This document shows, in pieces, positions 31,175 through 43,135 of a stretch of DNA of 64,000 nucleotides; position 1 is the first letter of the stretch; every line of letters starts with the position of its first letter. The position numbers and the translations under genes were made by a program. Origin of the DNA: Azolla pinnata. Its lineage: Eukaryota; Streptophyta; Polypodiopsida; Salviniales; Salviniaceae. The stretch is taken from NCBI GenBank assembly GCA_037176905.1, contig JBBBWG010026536.1, positions 1 to 64,000 of the forward strand, written 5' to 3'. Under the pieces are notes generated by a model, which saw nothing but the letters and a program-made list of their open reading frames with translations, did no database searches and was not told the origin of the DNA.

Positions 31175-34100
31175 TCAAAGCCCAGCGATAGCTAGCAAGG
31201 ATTGCCTTACAAACGGGATACAACAGATGACAGAGCAGAATATTCCAGTCAATGCGTACGCAATGGCACAGAAAGGTAGGGCCTCAGGTTCTTTCGCTGA
31301 GAGTGCAGCAGTCCCCAGTCCATGTGCGCTGCAACAAATTCCAACGATGTTCGAGTTTTGATTTGTTAGCATGCACGAAGACTGAGAGTCTTACTTCAAT
31401 AAAATGTGAGCAAAACTTGATGGATTTTTTACATCCAAACATAACTGACTGGATTGAAGATTTCAGTAGATGTTCAGGGCAGAGAAGAAACTTAACGCAA
31501 GTAACTTAAGCTAGAAATGCTTATTACATACCTTGATGAAATAATAAAACTAACAATAACGTGTGCATAATCCCAGAGATGAATTTGCCATATTGCTTAT
31601 TAATCGCCATTTGTTTTCAGAGGCATATAACCCAGCTGAAATTTCTCCGGAGTCCTATTCTGTCTATATCCGAATTTTAGAAAGTAACTCCTCTATCAAT
31701 AATCTTAAATGAGTCTTATAGACATTCTTTTGCACAGCTTCAAATTTGGTCTATTGGGGAACACTGTCTATGAATTTGTATTCTTCCTGGCAGACCATCT
31801 CTATTTCATATAAATACTATAAATACTATACAACATAAATTCTTGCTTCCATAAAGTGGCCACTGCCCTCGCTCCTGGATGGCGTTGTCATCAGAAAGTG
31901 AGGAAGTGCCATGCATTCCTATTGCTCCAGGAAATACATATTTTCCAAATCAGCATAGCATGAGAAAGATCCCATGTTGAAAATAGACATAGATCTGGGA
32001 TGCAACCACCAGAAGAATTCTTTTTCCTTGTCTTTTGTGCATACTTAGAATTAAAACCCCACGAAGTTGGGAATTAATTTCTATTGATGCATAAGCCACA
32101 TAACGGTGGAGGCCGATCATTCAATAAGGGACACCAGAATACTTTTGGGTTTTGGATACTTCGTTACACCTTACAATGCCCTTACCTCGTGCCAAAAATT
32201 TCCATATGAATGCCCTATTGTCTGTGTAAGCCTTAAGGAAGGAATCAGTGGGAAGAACCATAGTGAAAAATAGATTTTGCATTATGGATAACATTTTAAA
32301 TGGCGTGATTTCAGTATCCCATTGTGTACCTAGGGGTACCGAGACTGGAGGGCAATACCATCAGCACTGATAAGATGATAACGGCAATGGCTAGAAGAGG
32401 TGACAAGGGCAGATGGAGGAAAACCATAGCCAGCAGCAGGGAGTGATCCATCCACAGTAAAATTTGTTTATCCTAGAGTTTTAATTTCTTTGTGTTTATT
32501 GTTGGTTTAAAATAGCATATTAGGTTTAAACACGTCTCTGGCATCCAAACACTAGTGGCTGCTTTTTGCAGCATATTTTCTCTCACAAATAAATGAATAT
32601 CAACAAAATTAAAGGAAGAAAAAAATACATCTAGTACAGCATCACAAAAGGAACCGTATAATGTACTGATAGAAGAAATATACCTTGATGCTGTGGCCAT
32701 TCCACGGGCAATGGGATCTGTCAACCGTAACTTATCCATTAGAGTTTGTGCAAAATTAGCACCGACAAGGCCAGTCAAGACAACTACTGCTGCAGTGAGG
32801 GATGTGTTTGTAACTGCAAATCATTAATTGTCGAATATGGTTAAGGCCAAATAAAAACAACACCATCAGAAGTTACTTTCTCACATTTTATATGTCATAG
32901 GTAGCGACCTTCGAATAGATTGGCGATACTTAGGGCCAGTGCGACAGTTATACACCTTGGGACGATTGCAATAGTGAAGGAAGGATCAAGCCCTACCAGA
33001 CGACCTACTACTGCTGTTGAATACAATGAGAATATAGATGACACAATTACTGCAGAAAATATTTCTGCTGCATGCCTTTTCACAAGCTGTTCAAGAAACC
33101 AAATGAAACCAATAGAGCTTTTGGTCAGTATGATTAAAGCCTTTTTCCGTGATATATAACAACAAATTAATGTAACCGTACTTTTCTTTGCTTGAACATT
33201 GAAAAGGCAAATGATAAAATGACAGATCCTAAGAAACCCATTAGCAAATCACCAGCTCCTGGATTACCTCCCTGCTTCGTTAAATATGCTCCTACAAATA
33301 TTGGCATCATCTTTTGTAAGAAATTCAAAGTCCATGCAATGTATGTAGAATGTAGCTAGAGAACCCTGATGATTGATCATGTATGAAAACAAAACTAACC
33401 TAGGGAAAACTCGAACCCAGAACCATTCAATTGACCGAATGCAAACGCTGCAAGATCAGCTGAAAGTGCACAAACAATAATGGGATGGAACACCTTCTTC
33501 ACAGCTGGAGGAAAGCTACAGAATGATAGACTATCTTGAGAATTTTTCTATCATCACAATGCCAACTGATAGGAACAAATGAAATAAGTAGGTGAACCTC
33601 ACCTCGTACCAAGAATGTATCCAACCACAGTTGCAGACAAAAAAAAAGGTAGGGTAGTTAATGGCACTGTTCCAAGTGCAGAAGGAGAATAAAGCGCCAA
33701 ACCAAAAGATCCCAAGAGAAAAGCTGTCCATGCCCAAAGCTCATTGCTTGAGAAAGGTGAAGGTTTTTCCATAGGTTCTGCAGGTATCATCTCTGTCTTG
33801 ACGATTCCCCTCACTATAAGGGCTGTGAATCCCGCCACTATAAGAGAGGCTACCCATCCGCCAACTGCAAAAATGCTAAAGCTAAGTATCGAGAGGAATG
33901 GTAAGGGAATCTTACAGGTTAGTTCCTTTTTTCCGTTTTACAAACAGGGACGGTAGGAAAATTGAAGAAAAGTGAAGGAACCCAAACCGAGAATTCCTCC
34001 AATTTTGACTGCTGAAGCTGTAGGTATACCCTTGACTGCCAAGGGGAGAACAACCAACGAAGGAACATAGAAGAGAGGAAGCCACCTCTGGATGAATAGT

Positions 34101-35295
34101 GTCGCTGGTGCAAAGAAACTGATTATTGCTGATGCAGCCTCTGGCTTCACAAGGTCTAGCGCTGACAACAAACTGAAAATGCTAAACATCCCAAAGAGAG
34201 CACTAGGAAAACGGATAGCTGCGGCAGCAAATGCCTTCTTCAGTAGGTTGTCCAATGCCAAAAATGTACCCAGGGATAGTGCCAAATGAGCGGCCCCTTT
34301 GATCTACAAATACACATACACTTTTCTCTCTCGATCTCTCTCAACCGAATCCTTACACACATTCTTCTCCCAACCAAACCAATCCATCAAACATTCATTG
34401 GGAAAGCTCTTGAGCCTCAAGAGCCGTTACTCACTTCCAGATGTACATGTAAAAACATTTAGTTTCGTTCCCAGAAGTCATATTTGACCCCTGAAGAAAA
34501 TAACATAATCTCTCTCTCTCTACTCATTGACAGTCACTACTGAAGTTCACATGCATCACGTGGAATGATCACTTTTTGTCTCAAAGGTCATATTTGTCCT
34601 CTGAACACAATTCTCATTTCCCTCTCTCTAGAAATTAAATATCCTACCTTCACTTAATTATGATAATCATGCATATAAACTAAGCTTAATAGCTCATGAA
34701 TTGTAAGAAGATGATACGCCAAGAAATTTGACAAAACTACGTTGTAACATAAATTGATCTATCATCCACTGGAGCCATTCCACCTAAGATATCTTATCAT
34801 AAATAACATTTTATGAATTTTTCTAAGCTAGGTTTCACTATATGACCAAAATATCTAGATTTTCCCTTCCCACATTCATTAAAGGCTGTTATTGGACAAC
34901 TTTGAGCACCATCCCACAAGCTTGAGATAAAAAACGGTCGTGCTACTGGAGTCCCTAGAGAGAAAAGAATATGTAGACTGCCATAAAGAGAGAAAATATG
35001 GAGAACATTTCACACGTGAATGTCTAACTTACAAACAAATAAGAAGAAAATTAACTAAGTATAGCTTAGAGCTTAAAAGACATAGAGAATAACCTATGAA
35101 CTCCCCTGGTTAATAATGATCATCTTAACTGTAACCAACACCTTATTACAAATTGTTTTCATAGACAAAAGGGAACAACAATCATGGAGACACCTACAGC
35201 ACTCGGCTGCTCTGGCACAAAAGCAGAAATAAAAGAGTGACCAAACGCCCTTGAGTGTCACGTTTAAGAGTTCCCCATCTTGACATAGACTTCAT

Positions 35296-35334
<39 letters not shown>

Positions 35335-36518
35335 ATGTATGTTCGGTTCTTGGCATGGGATCTTCCTGATCACAAAGATCACAAAATGCATCTTGTTGAT
35401 GTTCAAAATATATATCCATTTGCTTCCATAGTCGGTGTGATTTCACTCTCTTTTATCATTCCAACTTTACACAATCAACCTTTCGTAAATCGAGAAGATG
35501 AAATTGCTTGTTACAAATTCGGAAAGAGATTGTACTAATGCATGCACAAGAACTATTCAACATGGGATACAAAAATGATTCATGCAATGTCCTTAAGGAT
35601 GCATGATCTGGGAGTACTTTTGCTATTCCACGAACATACGTACATATTAAAGTTAAACAATTGGCTATAGGACATGCACATACAATTCAAAGTTCATCAT
35701 GTATTTGGTTGCTGGATACATACATATATACATATACGCATGCATGCATACACTCAAACATGCAATATACAGATGCATGACTTCTGGAGATATTAGCTAC
35801 CAGACCTACATTCATACATAAACACGTATGGGATCTGGACACATTTAGCAACCTGACATACATACACACCCATGGAATGAGCTCAGGAATACCTTTGGCT
35901 ATAGGACATACGCACATACATCAAAAGAATCATCATATTCGCCTACATCAGTACAAACTCCAGCTACAGTAGAAACGTACTTAAATGCGGAAATTCAGAA
36001 CATGGAAACCAATTTGGCTACCAGATGTACACATATGCACATCCACAAATACGCACATTCATACGAGTAAATCTGGAGATAAATTTTCAAGTTTTGGTCC
36101 ACAATTGTCCATGCCCGAAGTAGTAATTTATCCGGCTACCGGACACATATATACACATGCATTGCATACATTGCATATATAACATACATGAGTGGAACTT
36201 ACTTACTGCATTCTCTTGTGGCTCGACTTCTTCGGGGGCACTCGCTGCAGCAGCAGGAGTTTTCCATTCCCTGCGCCGAAGAGGTGGGAGAGCTATTCCA
36301 CCTCCTGCGAGCTTAGAAGGGTGCTCACGAAGCTGAGGCAAGCGTGAGGATGACGAGGGGTGGAAACGAAGGGCGTTAGAGCATGTAGATGGTCGGATAA
36401 GGGGGCGCGGGGAGCGGGAATTGAAGCGAGTGAAGGTGAAGAAGGAGTGTCGATGGGATGGAGAAGCAACGATGAGGGGTTGAGCCTGCAGCAGGAGCTG
36501 ATTGGAGTGGGAAGCCAT
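31175..36518 (-). CDS. PLGG1: Plastidial glycolate/glycerate translocator 1
   Basis: PLGG1 exchanges glycolate and glycerate across the chloroplast inner envelope during photorespiration. Eight exons (36207-36518, 33988-34303, 33603-33864, 33400-33515, 33182-33291, 32909-33086, 32684-32813, 31175-31328) with matching phases give 525 residues, against about 512 in Arabidopsis. The first ~100 residues are rich in Ser, Arg and Pro and poor in acidic residues, as expected for a chloroplast transit peptide. The membrane region then follows the family closely: FPSALFGMFSIFSLLSALD, PATLFIQRWLPLFYVPSLVV, AEPMEKPSPFSSNELWAW and, in the LrgB-like half, KRHAAEIFSAVIVSSIFSLY, VGRLVGLDPSFTIAIVPRC, TDPIARGMATAS, AHGLGTAALSAKEPEALPF. 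The invariant end FVRQSLLAIAG is present. Intron 1 (34304-36206) is long and holds a CT tract and a degenerate repeat array. Its 5' part plus 24 bp of exon 1 is duplicated beside the PPR gene near 61.4 kb. Confidence 0.97.
35301..35331. repeat. (CT)n microsatellite in PLGG1 intron 1
   Basis: About 15 CT units, read as GA on the transcribed minus strand. Intronic. Confidence 0.9.
35605..36160. repeat. Degenerate interspersed array in PLGG1 intron 1
   Basis: A motif like TTTGGCTACCGGACATACAC recurs with variation at about 35661, 35704, 35793, 35844, 35893, 36013 and 36130, and more weakly near 35615. Each copy is followed by CATACATACACA-like sequence and often preceded by CTGGA or AGGAA. Spacing is irregular (43 to 120 bp). 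It looks like an old minisatellite that has drifted. No coding role. Confidence 0.6.
36053..36230. repeat. Segmental duplicate shared with 61342-61510 (PLGG1 copy)
   Basis: About 178 bp, starting GCACATTCATACGAGTAAAT and ending TTGTGGCTCGACTTC, covers 24 bp of PLGG1 exon 1 (residues EVEPQENA), the splice donor and the start of intron 1. It is nearly identical to a block 25 kb away, in the same orientation, beside the PPR gene. The main differences are a short insertion near 36167-36176 and the bases around the donor. Confidence 0.95.
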
Positions 36519-37259
36519 CGCCCAGAAACAGGAAGGGTCTTATCCTCGACCTCATTCATGGTCGCGCTCATCTTCATCATCTCGCTCAGGGAGCTCCCTG
36601 TGGCCCACAGCTGCAAAAAAGATGAATGATGATGATGAAGAAGAAGAAGAACGTGATCATTTGTAGTCCTATAGTTTCACAAATCTGCATTATTAGGCCT
36701 CAGCAACAACATGTTAAGAAGCTTTCATGGAATGTTTTCACATATATTTGGACACACTCATTTCACAGCTGAACACAAGCTAAGTTTGAACGATGATTAA
36801 CATGCCTGATCGATCTAGCAAGCTTGATCAAGGAGATAAAGGTTCGGTTAAGGTATTCAGAGGATCAAAATTAGAAGACCTGCCCGATCCAATTTCACCA
36901 CAAACCTCTAAAAGGGTGCAAAACAAACCAATCAACATACGCTGAAAAAACTCAACCTGACAATGCTTGATCAAGGAGATAAGATCAGGTCTAAGTTATT
37001 CGGAGGATCAAATTAGAAGACTTGCCCGATACATTTCACACAATACTCTAAAAAGCTGCAGGACAAACCAATCAACATACATTAAAAATGCTCGACCTAA
37101 GTTGACAATAAGTTCTCTTATGTAGGCAAGTATATCTATGATGTTTCTAGGTGTATGGATGTTAAATAGGATATGTCCTTTTACATGAGAGTGTTGTTAC
37201 TTTAAAAGGCCTAATTACTCTGACATTTTGTTTATGGCTAATGTGAACCTGGTGTGAGT
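36519..37259. other. Upstream flank of PLGG1
   Basis: The likely PLGG1 promoter and 5' UTR lie just above 36518, with a GAT/GAA-rich run near 36623-36650. A direct duplication follows at 36822-37097. No other gene was recognised. Confidence 0.5.
36822..37097. repeat. Direct duplication, period 143 bp
   Basis: Two adjacent copies (36822-36964 and 36965-37097) begin GCTTGATCAAGGAGATAA and share GAGGATCAAA-TTAGAAGAC, TGCCCGAT and ACAAACCAATCAACATAC. Moderately diverged and non-coding. Confidence 0.85.
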
Positions 37260-38446
37260 AAGTATTTCCTTTATAATAAATAAAAGGAAAAATTTCCAAT
37301 CATTCGATTAGTACTCAATTGGAGCCTTGTCATGCTCGATGGGGTCGATCTAACCACAGATGATGAGGTAGTTGTCGAAGGAGAGATGGAAGTATAGCTT
37401 GCCATAAGTTATCATCTTTTATTATTGAGCTTGTGGACGGTCTATAGTAAAAACATCAAGAATTCTTATATCGGTTTGGTCTAAAGCAAACAATGAGTTG
37501 ATTTGAACCACCTAGCATCTTCCATGCGGCTTGAATTCTCATTTGGGAGAAAATATGTTTTCCTATGCATGACATGAGGCCTTCCGCACAATCCATCAGA
37601 TTTCCGATACAAGTGTTTTTCTTTTTATCATTGCATTACAGAATAGGATTTGACCCAATGGTGCATAAATGATTCACTAAAAGCCTGGACATCGAATTAT
37701 AATACGATTTGTAAGTTGTAGTGTGACAGTTGAGAACATATGCCCTCTTTTGTTGTTGTATAACTTGCAAATTTTGCTGAATGAAATGCTGAAGGAGAGG
37801 AATAGTCGGGTGTAGGTCTCCATGTCCATTTTGAGTGATGTGATATTGGGAGGCAACTTAGGATCTCACCCATAGAGAGTGCGGAAAGGATTGATTCGTG
37901 TAAAGGCTTGTAAGGATGTGTTGTAAACATGAGTTGTGAATGGTAGAACATAATCATGTTCTAGGTGTAATGGATCAATTAATGCCAAAATCATTTTGTT
38001 TTTTTTTCCCATAGACAAATTCATCATTAGTAAAACAAAACGGGTTTTGTATATATAGATAACACGGTAGGTCCATTAGAGATCTTTTGCAAATCTCACT
38101 TGGCCCTCGGATAAGTCTACACTCATTTAAGTTTGCCATTCAAATAAGTCAACATTTCATCAAGGCAAAATTCTAGATTAACATTACCATTACAAAAAAA
38201 ACTCTTATAATTGATTAGAAACAAAATAATATGATTCTTAAACTAATCAAATCATTTTTTACTACATCAGTTAATATCAAACAATCCAATCTTCAACTAC
38301 ATTAATTTATGTAGTAGAAAATCATGCAAAGTCATTTGTTGACTATTTGTCATGGGCTCAAAAGTAATATTAAAATTGCTTTCATGGAAGACTTGACGAA
38401 GAGTTAAGATAATTGCTTTAGCTTTATGCTATTTCTTTAGAGTTAT

Positions 38447-39292
38447 TTACTTTGATATTGTGAAAGAACCAAACTTGACTTCAAGATCAATAATATAATG
38501 TAACAATTCAAGGATCATTACTTTTTCTTCAAACATTAGTTCTGCATCATTTGATTCTTTATCTTCATGATCAACATTAATATTTTCTTGGGATGTTAGT
38601 GACTCTTTTTTGTTCCATGCTTTTACAATAACTTTATTCATCTCTTCAAGAACAACTTGATGAAGATCCTTTGAATCATTGGTATCTACATTAACACACT
38701 GAATGATTTTGTTTCTAACATCTTCAATGATGGTGTCCCTTCGATTTTCAAAGAGCTTGCAATCACAAAACAAACTAACAAGCTTGTCAATGCAATCATC
38801 TTCTCTTCAAAAACTCGACATCAATCATGTTAAATCCGGGAACATTGTTAGTTTTTTTAACACAATTAAACAATGTTTTTTGTTTAATTTCATTCCATGC
38901 AATAGAAATGAAATTTGTAGCATCAAACAAATGTGTTAGCCAACTAAATATATTCACAGTAGTTGCACCTCTTAGCCCGCATCTTCTAAAGCTCTTTTTA
39001 CTGAATCAAGATTTTCATGACATGATATGATATCTTTAGTTAAAAGATAATTATACGTATTTTTCAAAGCTGCAGTTATTCCCATATCCATTGGTTGCTT
39101 CTAAGTTGTGATATTAGGAGGGAAAAACACTACTCTGATATCATTCCAGTCAAATGCTTTAGCATGACTAAGAACATTATATAAAACCAAAAGCACCCTA
39201 TGGCTTGTTTGATAACGGACATATAGTTCAAATACTTGATCAAACCATTTGTTGAAAGTAAAGACATCAACCCATGCATTTTTTTGTACCAA
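38447..39292 (-). pseudogene. Tigger transposase C-terminal pseudogene segment
   Basis: Two open stretches (39101-39292 and 38447-38773) are the best preserved parts of the dead transposase. The first spans the second catalytic block to FFPPNITT, followed by a stop where a Trp is expected. The second holds a Lys/Glu-rich tail with LFENRRDTIIEDVRNKI. The sequence between them is still recognisable (QPMDMGITAALKN, then an AWNEIKQKTLFNC-like block). No intact gene remains. Confidence 0.75.
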
Positions 39293-39382
39293 CTAATCAT
39301 GACATTGTAAAGGCTTAGTTTTACCAATTATAGCAATATGAATTTTTTTAATCCCTGTGGCATTACAATAAACAATCAAAGT

Positions 39383-39652
39383 CACTACAAGGTATTCATC
39401 AGTTTGCCACGAGATTTGCCGCGAAAAATGATCTGTAGAAGTTCAGAAAAAGTTGCGGCAAACGACATTTTAGTTTACCGCGAAATTTTGCCGCGACGTT
39501 ACCGCGCCTTTTCCGTGACATTGCCGCGACCTTTTTCGCAAAATTTTCGCAAAATACCGCGACCTTTTCCGCAAAATTTCCGCAAAATACCGCGAGTTTT
39601 ACCGCGAATTTACCGCAAACTGTCGCGGCAAACAACCTAATACCTTGTAGTG
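39383..39652. mobile_element. CACTA-superfamily miniature element
   Basis: A 270-bp element is bounded by perfect 14-bp inverted repeats CACTACAAGGTATT and AATACCTTGTAGTG, with a 3-bp target duplication AGT on both sides. CACTA ends and a 3-bp duplication are diagnostic of En/Spm-CACTA elements. The interior is GC-richer than the host DNA and carries about eight CCGCGA-like motifs, mostly preceded by T-A or T-G, as expected for subterminal transposase-binding repeats. It has no coding capacity; the open frame crossing it is an artefact of the repeats. The perfect TIRs suggest a relatively young insertion. Confidence 0.93.
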
Positions 39653-40505
39653 AGTGATTTGATTCATTTTTTTTTTTTACCACATATTGTTCTAAGATCC
39701 TCTATATATAAAAGCATTATATATCTTCGAACTAGTAAGTTTGTTACATCTATATAAGTCAAAATTTTCATTAGAAAGAGTTGCATTTAATTCAAATCCA
39801 TACTTTCATTTAATCAAAATGAGAAAGTAGTTATCCATTTCATCCATGTTATACACAAAATCGGAATCAATGAATGATTATTTGGTAAAGGTTTTCTAAA
39901 GAAGCCAATAACTCTAGGTTATTACGATTAACATCACCTCCTTCTCCACACAAAATAAGTAAAGGAAGACAATGTTGATGTCGAAACTTCTCAAAACAAC
40001 CCCAAGTTATTTGTTAATTTATCAATGGAAATATTTATTTAAAGAGCTAATTGTCGTGCTTTCTTAATAATCATGGATGAGGCAAAGTAAGAGACATACA
40101 ACAATGTCTTACATCAATCCATTAATAAAGGCGCTCCTTAAGTTGAAGATATTTGACATTTCTCTCTCGAATTGTTGTTTCTGATCTTAATTTGTTATTA
40201 TTTTCTTCTGCTCGCTTGAGGTCATCATCTTTCTTCTTTCATCAATTTTCTAATTGCCTTTTCATCAACACGACCAAAATGGTGCCTTGTTCTGCTAGGA
40301 ATAAGAGGTGATGGTTACTTCACAAAGTCTAGAATTTCCAACCTTTGAAAATCATTTAATCGATGAAAAATACCTATTTTCTTTTTTTCTGATGGTGTAC
40401 TCGTATCTATTGAAAACATGAAGGCATAACTCACAAAAAAAAAGAAGTTTAGAGTAAGAGAAGTAGAATACCTGCAACACAGATGAAGGAAGCTATAACT
40501 TATAA

Positions 40506-40713
40506 TTGATGAAGCTATTCAGGAAATGTAACGGGGCAAATGGATGGAGAAGAAGGTGTAAATAGGTTGCGCTCATTGCCACTCACTGTGAATACAGATA
40601 AACCCTAAATTGATGAAGCTATTCAGGAAGTGTAACGGGGGAAATGGATGGAGAAGAAGGTGTAAATAGGTTGCATTCATTGCCACTCATTGTGAATACA
40701 CATAAACCCTAAA
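40506..40713. repeat. Two-copy tandem repeat, period 104 bp, in the Tigger subterminal region
   Basis: Copies 40506-40609 and 40610-40713 both start TTGATGAAGCTATTCAGGAA and end in AAACCCTAAAT, with about five differences. A recent local duplication inside the transposon's 5' side. Confidence 0.93.
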
Positions 40714-41811
40714 TAGTGAACAGAAAAAGTAAAGAAAAAATCTTACCTTTTTATATAAGTGACTCTTTGGATAAGTACACCCCATGGATAAGTCCACAAA
40801 AAATTATGGGGATCAACTTGTAGACTTATCCAAGGGCTTATTATACATACTTACAAGTGTGTCAATTGTCTTGAGACTGAACTTGATAGGATCATATCTG
40901 CTGGGAACAAACATACCAAATTGACAAAACTAGCCATATGCAAAATTTCTATGAAAACCTCTAGATGTGTCCAAATTTAGGGTGCTCATGTGAGGCCTTT
41001 TCAGCTAAAATTTGTGGGCAGTTGTACTTGTGTAGGCTGCAGGTATTGCCGTCTAACACACTTGCTATCACATCACAGTGATCATCATATCGTGACACTT
41101 GTGGCCCTTATTTGAATATGAATGGACATCATTTCCCTCTCGGATGCAGTAGCATAAGACCCTTGTAGACACCAAAAACATTTGACTATGTTTCGGTTCA
41201 AGTATTTTGTCATGTCATTCGTTTTATAATGTGGGTGGTATGGTGAAAATTTGCCTATTGTCAAGTGTTGATGTGATGGGAGCTATTTAGGACAAGTGTG
41301 TTACAAGATTAAACATTGAAGTAAGACTTTTGCCATATATCTGGTAAGGTTGCCATAATGCACCACTGAGAGGCCCATCAAATCCCAACCCACGGGCCAC
41401 CAATTAATAATATGGTTTAGAGACACTAATAAGTGAGAGATATCTGGCTTGAGAGACTATGATGTGTAATGACGTTAGAATACTGGGCATTCCTAAATAT
41501 TATTGGTGATAGAGACCCTCATTTTTTGTTAATGATATGCTAGATAGAGCTTCTGCTGTATAACCTTGTGATGGCAACTAGATAGTTGATGGTCATAATA
41601 GAATGCTAAACATTGTGATTGCAACTGGCATGGAACAAATTCGCAGTTGGTAATCGCATCCTAAAAAGTGTCAAATATTTTTAATAATAAAGTAATTGTT
41701 TGACAATTTAGTAGGTGTACCTGAACGCAACTAACGAATGATTTGCAGAAGGGATTCATCTTGTTGCAGTGTTTTTGCTATCTCTAAAGTTGTAATGTGA
41801 ATGATGTCAAC

Positions 41812-41899
41812 GAATGCTCAACTTCTTGCACTACTTCTTTTCCAATGCTCAACTTCTTGCACTACTTGTTCCAATGCTCAACTTCTTGCACTACTTCTA
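41812..41899. repeat. Three-copy tandem repeat, about 30-bp unit
   Basis: Three copies of AATGCTCAACTTCTTGCACT followed by ACTT-T. It lies within the gypsy fossil. Confidence 0.9.
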
Positions 41900-42094
41900 G
41901 TGATAAGCTATCTGCAATGATATTTTCTATTCCATTATAGTAATTGAAATTAAATCAACATTCTTGCAAGGCTAGTGTCCATCTCAAAAGGCATCTAGGG
42001 GATAGGGTTTGGGAATCAATTGATTAATGGTTGATGATTAGTTTTGATTGTAACTTGCATTCCTTGTACATGAAATTAGTGGGCTATGGTTTTA

Positions 42095-43135
42095 AGGGTG
42101 TTGTGTGTGTGTGTGTGCATGCACCTACGTATATATATATATATGTACACTATGAGTATGTAAAAACATATATGCCCATATCTGTACATATAGAAGTGTA
42201 AGTGTAAGTATGCACATGCAACATTGTGTAGATGTAGTATGTTGTATGTATGTAGTATCACATGTGCGCAATTTTCATATAATTCACATACACATATGCC
42301 CCCAAATATGCACATTTACTTCTACCATATGCATACATCCCATGAAGCATAGATACAATGCCGTCAATATACATACCAATGTAATATATAAACACATACA
42401 TACACAATTGTTGATGACAAGCATTGACCTTGCAATCATAGTGCATATGTATGGATGTGTATCTGAGGTATTATCATGCACGCATGTGCAAATAGAATAT
42501 GTATGTCAATTGAGACATATTTAGGTACATATGCATCCAAAAATTGTAAATATGTAGCTATATTGCTACACATCAAGTATGCAACTAAATATATGGGTGT
42601 GTATATGGAAATCCATACATACATATATAGATACATGCATGCATGCATGCTCCATACACAAAGAACATGCATATGTACAATACAAACACCTACAAGTATG
42701 CACACATTATATATATTGAAGTGCCATGTATATGGATTTGTATGATGAATCTATGTACATATACAACATTATTGATGCTAGTGTATGTATGCATGCATGA
42801 ATGTATATATCGACATATACTAACTCTCATACATACATACATACAAAAACACACACACACACTTAATACACATGTATACATATGGCACATATGAAAACTT
42901 TGCATAGATTTTACATGTACACACACAACATACAAACACTTATTGCCCACAAATGCACACATACGTACACAATATGCATTATTCAGAGGTTAAAGAGTGT
43001 GTACATTTATGTGTTTATAAGCACACGTGTATTTGTATGTTCATATGCAATCTGTGTACATATATATATGTATATGTATATTGAAGCAATGTCTCTCTTC
43101 TACATGTGTGTATGTGTCTGTGACATATGTATTTA
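42095..43135. repeat. 1-kb block of CATA/CATG/TGTA simple sequence
   Basis: The whole block is built from alternating purine-pyrimidine words (ATACATAC, GCATGCATGC, TATATATGTATA, ACACACACAC) with no coding signal. Every open frame in it is rich in Met, His, Cys, Tyr and Ile on both strands, as expected from simple sequence. It separates the gypsy fossil from the hAT fragment. Similar sequence occurs in PLGG1 intron 1 and around 53.5 kb. Confidence 0.85.

Larger units (their letters stand above)
38103..40837 (-). mobile_element. pogo/Tigger-type DNA transposon, degraded
   Basis: Terminal inverted repeats pair GCCCTCGGATAAGTCTACA (38103-38121) with the reverse complement of GCCCTTGGATAAGTCTACA at 40819-40837, one mismatch in 19. 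Further GGATAAGT motifs lie just inside the right end (40763, 40782). On the minus strand a DDE_1 transposase remnant runs from about 40370 to 38447: LNDFQRLEILDFVK, a CENP-B-like WGCFEKFRHQHCL, VYNMDEMDNYF (first catalytic Asp), LVLYNVLSHA, VFFPPNITT and QPMDMG (third Asp). The second catalytic position, normally LVLDN, reads Tyr here. Stops and frame changes show it is dead. A CACTA miniature element (39383-39652) interrupts the transposase between the first and second catalytic blocks. The target duplication is unclear. Confidence 0.85.
37260..42060 (-). mobile_element. Ty3/gypsy LTR-retrotransposon fossil, interrupted by a Tigger element
   Basis: Minus-strand conceptual reading shows an RNase H-like end (an IIADSLS phrase) near 41.9-42.05 kb. 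Integrase-like sequence then appears just inside 40.9 kb and again below 38.1 kb, including an INPFRTLYGWDP-type phrase. The order fits Ty3/gypsy pol. The element is broken with many breaks, has no recognised LTRs and looks old. A pogo/Tigger DNA transposon (38103-40837) has inserted into it and splits the integrase region. A short three-copy tandem repeat (41812-41899) lies within it. Outer limits are approximate. Confidence 0.55.

Noticed and set aside
39399-39683. Plus and minus open frames of about 95-100 residues with repeated Ala/Val/Arg
   Set aside because: They are readings of the CCGCGA-rich CACTA miniature element and its edges, not genes.
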